From: Closterium sp. NIES-65
Taxonomy: Eukaryota > Streptophyta > Zygnematophyceae > Desmidiales > Closteriaceae
Direction of reading: 5' to 3'
Assembly: GCA_948144175.1 (NCBI GenBank)
Contig: CANXME010002121.1
Span: forward strand, 310,001 to 374,000
Length of the DNA stretch: 64,000 nt
Within the stretch, counting starts at the first letter, position 1; every line of letters begins with the position of its first letter. Position numbers and translations under genes: made by a program. Positions 54,299-64,000 of the stretch are shown piece by piece. Below the pieces are notes generated by a model. That model had not been told where the DNA came from. It saw only the letters and a list, made by a program, of their open reading frames with translations, and did no database searches.

Positions 54299-55288
54299 TG
54301 GTATAGAGCGGGTTCCCTCGTGGGAACGCTTCCTAGGGCCCAGCCAATCGATTTTTTTTTTTCCTGCCCGGAGCGCGCTTCGCTCTTGCCCGAGTCGCGC
54401 CCCGCGTGCCCTCCCTACCATCGCGCCCTCTCTAGGCCCCTTACGGCCCCTTCGCGTCGCCCTTAGCGGCCCCTCTGACGGCCCTTCCAGCCGCCCTTAC
54501 GGCCCCTCGCCCCGCCCTTACGGCCCCTCGCGCCACCGCTACGGCCCCCTACGGCCCGTCGCCGCCCTTCGCGACCCCTCGCGCCGCCCTTCACGGCCCG
54601 TCGCCGCCCTCCGCGGCCCCTCGCGCCGCCCTTACGGCCCGTTGCCGCCCTCCACGGACCCTCGAGCCGCTCTTCGTGGCCCCTCGCGCCGCCCTTGCGC
54701 CCCCCCCCCCCCCCCCCCCCCTCGCGGCCTCTTCACGGCCAGTCGCCGCCCTCCGCGGCCCCTCGTGCCGCCCTTCACGGCCCGTCTGCCGCCCTTTGCG
54801 GCCTCTCTCGGCCTGCCGTCGCCGCCTCTGCAACAGCAGCAGCCGCAGTCGCAACAGCGGCCGCGGCCGCCGTCCCCGCAACAGAAGCAGCCGTCGCTCC
54901 TGCAGCAGCACCCGCCGCCACTACAGCCGCGGCCGCCGCCGTCTCTGCAGGAGCGGCCGCCGCCACCCCTTGCAGCAGCGGCCCCCGCCGTCCCTTGACC
55001 AGCAGCCGCCGCTGCCCCTGCAGCAGCCGAGCCGCCCGAGCCGCCGAGCCGCCCGAGCCGCTGAGCCGCCCAAGCCGCCGAGCCGCAGTTGCCGCCAAGC
55101 CGCCGAGACGCGGGTACTGCCGAGCCGCCGAGTCGCCCGACCCGCCCTGTCCGCTGCACCCTGTCAGTGCGGTCGCGGCCCTGTTCCTGCTGGCAAGCCT
55201 CGGTCCTTCTCGCCTGCCCGGTAAGAGCAGCACCTCTGCCACTGCACTGCCCTTAGCCTGCTGCTCGCGCTGCTAGTTTACTGCTGTC

Positions 55289-56820
55289 ATGGCTTCCCCC
55301 AGTGTCCTCGCTTTTGACGCTGAGGGTCGGGCCATTGACTTTGACGTCTAGGTAGATTACCTCCAGCTTTTCCTACAGTGCGATAGGGCATATGGTCTCT
55401 CCCTCTTTGACCTCACTTTTGGTGCCTCTCCTGCCCCTGCTGCTGATGCTGACGCCACTGTTCGCTCACAATGGGCCACACGCGATGCTGCTGCACGTCT
55501 TGCTGAGCGTCGCCACTTGCCTACCTCTGAGCGTGCGCACTTAGCCAGTACAAAAGTGCTAAGACCTAGTACGACGCGGTAGTTGCACGCTACTCTTCCC
55601 CTGCCACTGCTGCACTTAGCCGCCTCATCCTGCCGTACCTCTTCCCTGACCTAGCTGCTTTTCCCACAGTCGCTGACCTCATTACTCACCTTCGCACTAG
55701 TGACATTTGCTACCGCGCTGCCCTTCCCGCTGAGTTCTGCGCCAAGAACCCCCCCCCTATGTACATCACCCTCTACTACACAGTCACCCGGCTCCCTGAC
55801 ACCCTTCACCCGGTCCGAGGACCACTTCCTCTCTGTTTGCCCCACCACCCTCACCGTTGACCTCCTCGAGGAGCGCCTCCTAGCAACAGAGAAGACCATA
55901 GTCGCTGTAGGAGCCTCTCGTGGTGACCCTCGCGCCCGTATCTTTGAGGGGTGCTCCCCCTCTCCTCTCTTGCCCTCTGTTGCCTCTACTGCTGCGGGTG
56001 ACCTCGTTGGTCTTGAGTCGGTCCGTGCGGCGTCTACCCCTAGCGGGAGACGCCGCCCTCGCAAGGGCAAGGGGGGCAGGGGCGCTGGAGAAGCTAGCGG
56101 GGGCGGTGGAGGCGGCGGAGGGGGTGGGGGTGGCGGTGGGAGTGGTGGCGGGGGTGGAGTCGTCGGTGGCGGCAGTGGAGGCAGAGGCGGCGGCGGCGGT
56201 GGCGGTGGAAGCGGAGTTGGCGGAGGTGGCGGTGGTGGAGGAGGCGGCGGCGGAGGAGGTGGAGCTGGTCGGGGTGGCGCTGCGCAGAGGGTTGGCTCCG
56301 GTGGTGATCAACGCCAGCAGCAGCAGCAGCAGCAGCAGCATCGCACTCGTGACCTCCCCCCCCCCCTCAGCAGCTTCGTGACTAGTACGCTGCACGTCAG
56401 CGGGGTGGGGGTACTGGTCCGTGCACCTACGTCCTACGCACCAGCGACCGCGCGGGTGAGCAGTGCGGGGGTGCGCACTCCACTTAGCGCTGCTTTGGCC
56501 GCCTGACGGACGCTTGGCGTCACCAGTTCCCTGAGGCCACTGAGATTCCTCGCTGGGGCTTGCTGTCTAGGGCGGGAGTAGCTATCTTTGACCTTGACTT
56601 TGATGCTATTCTTGCTGCCATGTATGCTGTGACTATTAGTGATGAGGGTGACTGTTATCGGTGTTTTCCGCCCGACCCGGGCATTGGGACTCCTGCTCTA
56701 GGTACTGGTGAGGCTGTTGCTCTAGGTGCTAGCGAGGCTGCTGCTCTAGGTGCTCGTGCGTGTGCTTCGTCAGGTGCTGGTGAGTCTGCTCTCTCAGGTA
56801 CTGCGTCAGCTTCGGCCTCC
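55289..56820 (+). pseudogene. E8 gag region
   Basis: The start reads MASPSVLAFDAEGRA. The gag core is interrupted. The glycine tract (about 56095-56275), a CAG-coded glutamine run (about 56310-56340) and the Cys-His finger region (about 56418-56490) are present. Confidence 0.76.
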
Positions 56821-56834
56821 CACACCTTCACCCT

Positions 56835-59800
56835 TGACTCGGGGGCTTCTCGCTCCCTCTTTCGAGACCGCACCACACTCACGCCGCTTGGTCGGCCAGT
56901 TGATGTCTCTCTGGCAGACCCCTCTGGGGGTCCTGTCCTTGCTCACTTCTCCACTGTCCTCCCCTCTGGCACCCTGTCTGGTCTTTACCTCCCCTCGTTC
57001 TCTACTAACTTGGTGAGTGGTACTGACCTACAGGATGCGGGGGTTCACCAGTTCACTCCTGCGAGCCAGCGGGTGACCCACTGCACGGACGCTCCGACGA
57101 GCCGACACTTGGCCACGTTTACACGTCGGCCGGGGTCGAGCCTGTACACACTGACCACTGAGTCTCCTCCAGTCACTCCGTCTGGTCAGGTAGCTGCGTC
57201 GGGTCAGGTGTTTGCTGCAGCGTCCAGGTCTGGTCCTGAGTCTGCCCCCTGCTCGTGTCGCCTCCTGTCTCACGAGACTCTCCTCTGGCACCACCGCCTT
57301 GGTCACCCCTCCCTGCTTCATCTCCGAGGCATGGCCTCCCGTGTCCTTGTCTCTGGTCTTCCGCGGTCCCTCCCTCCCCTTCCTCCGGGGCCTGCCCCTC
57401 CCTGCGTCTCCTGTGTCGAGGGGCGGCAGCGGGCTGCCCCTCACCCCTCCCAGTTTCCTCCGACAGAGGCCCCGCTGCAGATGCTTCACATGGACGTGTA
57501 GGGCCCGGCCCGCGTCCGTGGACAGGGTCACGAGGGCTACTTCCTGCTGGTGGTTGACGGCTACTCCCGTTACACCACAGTCTTCCCCTTGCGCAGCAAG
57601 GGTAATGTCACTGAGGTATTGATCGACTGGATCCGCGCAGCTCGTCTCTAGCTCAGGAAGAGCTTCAACTCGGACTTTCCTGTTCTGCGTCTGCATCTGA
57701 CAGAGGCGGAGAGTTCTCCTCAGGCCTTCTGCGAGCCTACTGTCGTGCACGAGGCATCCGCCAGACCTTCACACTTCCGGACTCTCCACAGCAAAATGGG
57801 ATTGCTGAGCGCCGCATTGGCATGGTCATGGACGTTGCCCGTACGTCCATGATGCATGCGGCTGCCCCCCATTTTCTGTGGCCGTTTGCGGTTCGGTACG
57901 CGATGCATCAGATCAACCTTCAGCCCAGGGTCTCCATGCCGGAGACCTCCCCAGCTTTGCTGTGGACGGGAAAGGTTGGCGATGCGTCTGCGTTCCGTGT
58001 CTGGGGATCTCGGGCGTTTGTACACGACTTGTCTGCGAACAAGCTGTCCCCTCGTGCTGCTCCCTGCGTCTTCCTTGGCTTCCCCCCTGACGCGCCAGGG
58101 TGGCAGTTCTACCACCCCACCTCTTGCCGTGTTCTGTCCTCCCAGGACGTCACGTTTGACGAGTCGGTCCCCCAGTACCGTCTTTTCCCCTACCGTACTC
58201 CGTCCCTCCCCCTACCACCGCTCTTCCTTGTGCCAGGTCCCCCCCCGGTAGACCCCCTTCCCCCTCAGGGTCCTGCCCCTTCAGGTGTGTCCCAGGTAGA
58301 CGCAGTCGAGCCTGTGGCGGTCGCTGGTGGCTCTGGTGCTGCTGGGGGTGCTGAGCCTGGGGTTGCTGAGCCTGGGAGTGCTGAGTCTGAGGGTGCTACG
58401 ATTGGGGGTGCTGAGCCTGGGGGTGCTGAGTCTCGGGGTGCTGAGCCTGGGGGTGCTACGACTGGGAGTGCTGAGCCTGGGGGTTCTAAGACTGGGGGTG
58501 CTACGCCTGGAGGTGCTGCGCCTGGGGGTGCGGAGCCTGAGGAAGCTGGGCCTGCTCGTGTGGCGTGTGGCTGTGCTGGGCGTAGAGGTTGTCCGGGTGC
58601 TCCGTCTCGACGGGAGCCACTCTCTTTGCAGGAGGTGCGTGAGTTGTTTGCCCGGCGCTGGAGGCGTGCTGCTGGAGCTGGAGGTTCTTCGGCTGCTGAA
58701 GGTGCTGGTGCCACGGGTCCCGGAGGTGCTCGTACTAGGAGTACAAGAGCTGCTGGGCCTGCGGGTACTACTGGAGCTGGAGCCACTGCGTTGTCTCATG
58801 GTCCGACTGGAGGTGGAGCTGCTGAGGGTGTTGGCGCTGAGGGTACTGGAGGCGGTCCTGTTGGGGGTGCTACTGGTACTGCTGGAGGTCCTGGAGCTAG
58901 TGGAGCTGCTGGGGGTGCTAGAGGTGGCGGTGCTGTTGGTGCTAGTGCTGCCACTGGGGTACTGGTGCTATCCCTGCTATGTCTGGAGTCGCTGCGCGGC
59001 CTCGGCCGTACTTCGTTCCGCTCCTTGAGCAGGTTCTTGGTCTCCCGCCCCCTACTTGTCCTCCTCCTCCCTTAGAGTGTCCACAGCCTGTCTCGTCACA
59101 GTTACAGTTACAGTCGGCCTCCCCACTGCCTCCTCCTTCTCCCTACACTGGTCCTACTGGAGGTCTTGCTGAGCGTCGTGAGCCTGCGTCTCGCCCTGCG
59201 TCGCCTGTCCGTCCTGCTTGCGCTAGTGGTCGTGGTTCGCGTTAGCGTCCTCCTCCTGTCCCTGGCACGCACCGGATGTCTCTGCGTCCGTCCACTGCTC
59301 CTCTGCGTGCCCCTTTGCCTTCTCCTCCTGAGTCTTCTCTTCCTGCTCTTGCCGACCCGAAGTCGGACTCTCTTCGTGCTGCCAGTCCTACTGTCACGCG
59401 TCTCCTTGCTAGTGTTGTCACTGACCCTTCCTTTGAGTCCACTGCTGCGTCTGCCCTAGTTGTTGAGCTCGTCGACTTTGCTGCTCGCTGTCGCCTAGAC
59501 TACGCTGCTAGTCTTGTTGCTGAGTCTGAGTCTGTCTGTCCTCCGTCCGTCAAGGGTGAGTGTGCCCTTGGCACGGACGTCCTTGAGGACAGGCAGGAGC
59601 AGTTCTAGTGTTTGGCTGCTGCTTCACCTCATCTCGTGTCCGTACTGCTTACCCCTGAGGGAGACCCGGATGCACTTGACATCCCGACTCCGCGCTCTTA
59701 CGCGGAGGCGATAGAGGGTCCCTACTCCTCTCAGTGGCAGGCAGCTATGGACGTAGAGATGGCTTCCTGGAAGTCCACAGGCACCTACGTTGACGACGTA

Positions 59801-60990
59801 CCCCCTCCTGGGGCGAACATGGTCAGTGGCATGTGGATTTTAAGGGTGAAGCGGCCGCCGGGTTCTCCGCCTGTCTTCAAGGCGCGTTACGTGGCTCGTG
59901 GCTTGAGTCAGCGGCAAGGAGTTGACTACTTTCAGACCTTCTCTCCCACCCCAAAGATGACCACTCTTCGGGTACTGCTGCACATAGCTGCTCACCGTGA
60001 CTACGAGCTGCACTCTCTCGACTTCAGCACTGCTTTCTTGCAGGGCAGCCTGCACGAGGAGATCTGTCTGCGCCGCCCACCTGGCTTCACTGGGTCTTTT
60101 CCTCCTGGCACCCAGTGGAGCCTCCGGCGGCCAGTCTACGGTCTCCGCCAGGCACGTGCACGTGAAGTCCGAGCTGCAGAAGAGACACACGTGCACAGAC
60201 CTGGGTGAACTGCGCAGCTACCTTGGCTTGCAGATCACCCGGGACAGAGCACGCCGCACCATTACCCTGACTCAGTCACAGATGGTGCAGCAGCTCCTTC
60301 AGCGCTTCGGCTTCACGTACTCCTCGCCTCAGGCCACTCCTCTGCCTACTCGCCACTCGCTCTCAGCTCTGCCTTCGGATGAGTCCGTAGAGTCGAGTGG
60401 CCTGTACCCAGAGCTTGTTGGCTGCCTCATGTACCTGATGATCTGCACACGACCTGACCTTGCATATCCTCTTAGCATTCTAGCACGCTATGTTGCTCCT
60501 GGGAGACACAGACCGGAGCACATGGCTGCAGCGAAGAGGGTGTTGCGCTACTTGTGCAGTACGTCGGGCATGGGGCTTCTGCTTGGAGGGCAGAGTCCCG
60601 TGGTCCTCACTGGGCACGCGGACGCTTCTTGGGCTGACGACGAGGCTACACAGCAGTCGTCATAGGGTTACACCTTCAGCCTTGGTTCAGGCTCTGTTTC
60701 GTGGCGGGCTACTCGCTCGTCTTCTGTTCTCGGCTCCAGTTGTGAGGCTGAGATCTACGCAGGGGTCATGGCTGCACAGGAGCTTCGCTAGCTCACCTAC
60801 CTGCTGACTGACCTCGGAGAGCCGCCTCGTTCTCCTCAAGTGCTGTACGTAGACAACAAGGCCATGCTGGCCTTGTGTCGGGAGCAGAGACTGGAGCACA
60901 GAACGAAGCACATTGATCTCCGCTACTTCCTTGCTCGTGAGCTACAGCAGCGTGGTCAGCTGCGGCTTGCGTACGTGGTCTGTGAGGCCA
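56835..60990 (+). pseudogene. E8 pol remnant
   Basis: Protease LDSGASRSLFRDR, pre-integrase WHHRLGHPSLLHL, integrase QQNGIAERRIG, reverse transcriptase GMWILRVKRPPGSPP and RNase H LTGHADASWADD are readable. The region between 59150 and 59800 is nearly the same as 24370-25020 of E4. Confidence 0.8.
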
Positions 60991-60993
60991 ACA

Positions 60994-61114
60994 TGTCAAA
61001 TTATAATGTTGTCTAGGCTTTAGTGGGGTAGCCCATATGGGGTACAGATTTCTAGGGTTGCATATTTGTATCACTTTCATTCCATAGTCATTCATTCTCG
61101 TTCTAATTTCCTCA
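60994..61114 (+). repeat. 5' LTR of E9
   Basis: A 121-bp LTR, TGTCAAATTATAATG to TTCCTCA, nearly identical to the E2 and E3 LTRs. Confidence 0.9.
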
Positions 61115-62112
61115 TGGTATCGAGCAGGTTCCCCTGTGGGAACTGTGCCTAGGGCCCACCACATTGAGTTTTTTTTTTTTTTTTTCCTGCCCGAAGCGCG
61201 CTCAGCCCGAGTCGCGCTCCGGGCTCTCACTTCGTCGAGCCGCCCTAGCGGCCCCAACGCCCTAGCGGCTCCGCAGCCCGTCGATTCAGCCCCGCCGCCC
61301 TTCTCTTCGGCCCTGCCACCCTTCGCTGCGGCTCCGCCGCCCTTCGCTGCGGCCTCGCAGCCCTTCACTGCGGCCCCGCCGCCCTTCACTGCGGCCCCGC
61401 CGCCTGTCTCAGCGGCCCCGCCGCCCTTTGCTGTGGCCCCGCCGCCTCTCTCGCTGCGGCCCCGCCGCCCTTCTCAGCGGCCCCGCCGCCGCTCGTTGCG
61501 GCCCCGCCGCCTGTCTCAGCGGCCCCGCCGCCCTTCGCTACGGCCCCGACGCCTCACACTGAGGCCCCGCCGCCCTTCGCTGTAGCCCCGCCGCCCGTCT
61601 CAGCGGCCCCGCCGCCCTTTGCTGCGGCCCCGCCGCCTCTCTCGCTGCGGCCTCGCCGCCCTTCTCAGCGGCCCCGCCGCCCTTCTCTTCGGCACCGCCG
61701 CCTCTCTCACTGCGGCCCTGCCGGCCTTCTCAGCGGCCCCGCCACCCTTCACGGCGGCCCCGCCGCCCTTCACTCCGGCCCCGCCGCCCCTCCCACTGCG
61801 GCCCCGCCACCTACCTTGCGGCCCCGCCGCCCTACCACCTACACCGCCCGCGCCGCCCGAGCCGCCCGAGCCGCCTGAGCCGCTGAGGAGTCGAGCCGCC
61901 CGAGCCGCCCGACCCGCCCGAGCCGCCTGAGCCACCTGAGGAGCCGAGCCGCTGGTGGCGCGGAGCCGCAGTTGCTGCTGAGCCGTCCGAGCAGCCGTGT
62001 TACCGTGTTGCTGTGCTACTGAGCTGCCCGAACTGCCCTGTCTGGTGAGAGCAGCGCTTCTGTCACTGCACTGCCCCTGTCCTACAGTTGGTACTGCTAG
62101 TCTACTGTTGTC

Positions 62113-63620
62113 ATGGCTACCCCTAGTGTCCTCGCGTTTGACGCTGAGGGTCGAGCCATTGACTTTGAGGTCTGGGTCGACGACCTGCAGCTGTTCTTAC
62201 AGTGCGATAGGGCAGACGATCTCTCTCTCTTTGACCTCACCTCTGGCGCCTCTCCTGCCCCAGCTGCTGATGCTGACCCCACTGTTCGCTCCCAGTGGGC
62301 CACGCGAGATGGTGCTGCACGTCTTGCTGTGCGTCGCCACCTGCCTACCACTGAGCGCGTGCACGTTAGTCAGTACAAGAGTGCTCAGACCTTGTACGAC
62401 GCTGTAGTTGCGCGCTACTCTTCCCCTGCCACTGCTGCACTGAGCCGCCTCATGCTACCGTACCTCTTCCCTGTCCTTGCTGCCTTTCCCACAGTCGCAG
62501 ACCTCATTACGCACCTCCGCACTAGTGACACTCGCTACCGCGCCGCGCTTCCTGCTATGTTCTGCGCCAAGAACCCCCCCCCCCCCCCCCATGTACATCA
62601 CGCTCTATTATTTAGTCACCCGCCTCCCTGACTCCCTTCGTGTAGTCAGGGACCACTTCCTCTCAGTCTGTCCCACCACTCTCACTGTTAACCTCTTAGA
62701 GAAGGCCCTCCTAGCAGCGGAGAAGAGCATAGTCGCTATAGGAGCCTCTCGTGGTGACCCTCGCACCCCCATCTTTGAGGGGTGTTCTCCTTCCCCCCTT
62801 TTGCCATCTGTCGCCTCTGCTGCTGCGACCGACCTCGTTGGTCTTGAGTCGGTCGGTGCGGCGTCTGCCCCTAGCGAGAGACGCCGCTCTGGCAAGGGCA
62901 AGGGGGGCAAGGGCACGGGTGGAGCTAGCGGGGGCGGTGGAGGTGGCGGTGGAGGCGTCGGAGGGAGTGGGGGTGGCGGTGGGAGTGGTGGCGGGGGTGG
63001 AGGTGTCGGTGCCAGCAGTGGAGGCGGAGGCGGCGGAGTCGGCGGCGGTGCTAGCGGAGGCGGCGGTGGTGGCGGAGGTGGAGGAGGCGGTGGTGGAGGA
63101 GGTGGCGGTGTTCGGGGTGGCGCTTCGCAGCAGAGCAGCCCTGGTGGTGGTCAGCGCCAGCAGCAGCAGCAGCAGCAGCGTTCTCGGGACATTCCCCCCC
63201 CTCAGCAGCTCCGTGAGTGGTACGCGCAGCGTCAGCGTGGTGGGGGTTTTGGTCCGTGCACCTATGTCCTTCACTCCGGGTGAGCAGTGTGGGGGTGCCC
63301 ATCCCACCCAGCGCTGCTTTGGCCGCCTAACGGACGCTTGGCGTCAGCAGTTCCCGGAGGCCAGTGAGATCCCCCGCTGGGGAGAGCTTTCTAGGGCAGG
63401 CGTAGCTATCTATGATCTTGACTTTGATGCTATCCTTGCTGCCATGTATGCTGTGACTATTAGTGATGAGGGTGACTGTTACTGGTGTTTCCCGCCCAAC
63501 CCGGGCATTGGTACTGCTGCTCTAGGTGCTGGTGAGGCTGCTGCTCTAGGTGCCAGTGCGTCTGCGCCCTCAGGTGCTGGTGATTCTGCGCTCTCAGGTA
63601 CCACGTCGGCTTGGGCCTCC
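62113..63620 (+). pseudogene. E9 gag region
   Basis: Starts MATPSVLAFDAEGRAIDF, with the gag core, the basic GKGKGGKG stretch, a glycine tract (about 62925-63120), a glutamine run (about 63155-63180) and a Cys-His finger region (about 63258-63320). The protease motif LDSGASRSFFRDR follows near 63635. Confidence 0.82.
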
Positions 63621-64000
63621 CTCACCTTCACACTTGACTCAGGGGCTTCTCGCTCCTTCTTTCGAGACCGCACCACACTCACGCCGCTTGGTCGGCCGGT
63701 TGCAGTCTCCCTAGCAGACCCCTGTGGAGGTCCTGTCCTCTCTCACTTCTCCACAGTCCTCCCGTGTCGAGCTGCCCCCTCTGGTACCTTGTCTGGTCTT
63801 TACCTCCCCTCGTTCTCTACGAACTTGGTGAGTGGTGCTGACCTGCAGCATACGGGGGTTCACAAGTTTACTCTTGCGAGTCAGCGGGTGACCCACTGCT
63901 CGGACGCTCACACAGGCCGGCACCTGGCCACGTTAACGCGTCGGCCGGGGTCGAGCCTCTACACCCTGACCTCTAGGTCTCCTCCTGTCCCTGCGTCTAG

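Larger units (their letters stand above)
54171..60993 (+). mobile_element. Family A Ty1/copia element E8
   Basis: 5' LTR (54171-54298), primer site TGGTATAGAGCGGG, hairpin module (54320-54343), leader (about 54350-55270), gag (from 55289), protease (about 56840), integrase region (about 57270-58090), EPGG linker (about 58330-58560), reverse transcriptase (about 59740-60250) and RNase H (about 60400-60990). It ends in RNase H where E9 begins. It is heavily broken, with about nine interruptions. The pol half is very close to E4, including at least one shared lesion, while the LTR and leader are of the E6 type. That points to recombination between subfamilies or to a mosaic ancestor. Confidence 0.88.
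60994..64000 (+). mobile_element. Family A Ty1/copia element E9, 5' portion
   Basis: Inserted into, or joined to, the RNase H part of E8. 5' LTR (60994-61114), primer site TGGTATCGAGCAGG, hairpin module (61136-61159), leader (about 61190-62060), gag (from 62113), protease (about 63635) and the start of the pre-integrase region up to the window edge. It belongs to the E2/E3 subfamily by LTR, leader and gag, and in the part visible is the least damaged copy (about two interruptions). The 3' end lies outside, so neither the target duplication nor LTR-pair age can be read. Confidence 0.9.

Overview
The window reads as repeat-dense nuclear DNA of a streptophyte (a land plant or, more likely, a charophyte-grade green alga). 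The reasons are GC-rich Ty1/copia elements with plant-type initiator-Met primer sites, an LTR-mini element of plant TRIM type, and long tandem satellites. The species cannot be named from the sequence alone. No bacterial operons, rRNA genes or CRISPR arrays were seen.

At least 80% of the window is LTR-element fossils. Family A is a GC-rich copia lineage with very short LTRs (about 121-132 bp), a GC-rich leader of roughly 1 kb, a gag with long glycine and glutamine tracts, and a pol with repeat-rich linkers. Its copies, named here E1-E6, E8 and E9, lie at 1-3690 (+), 5902-12058 (+), 12059-18204 (-), 19437-26222 (+), 26223-30675 (-), 31274-38724 (+), 54171-60993 (+) and 60994-64000 (+). E2/E3 and E4/E5 are two tail-to-tail pairs. 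E2/E3 make a 12.3 kb palindrome. Family B consists of elements without recognisable pol: B1 at 46844-48228 with a clean target-site duplication, B2 at about 51670-53898, B3 at about 3988-4965, and a solo LTR at 5058-5185. E7 (-, 45496 to about 51652) is a different copia lineage with a 452-bp LTR, and B1 is nested in it. Everything assigned to these families is broken or lacks coding capacity.

Two 347-bp-class miniature LTR elements (5360-5706, - and 30676-30981, +) stand out. The LTR end, primer site and interior together resemble a tRNA-Glu gene with A and B boxes. The second copy sits in one monomer of a 181-bp satellite. The monomer reads exactly 181 bp when the nested DNA between its two halves is left out.

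The satellite (18205-19435 and about 30987-31165) has a diverged relative with the same period in opposite orientation at about 41985-43825. The only stretch free of LTR elements, 38725-45495, holds that second satellite, AT-rich spacers and one plausible host gene: a 90-residue secreted-peptide candidate at 44330-44602 (-) with a TATA-like box and a perfect hairpin downstream.
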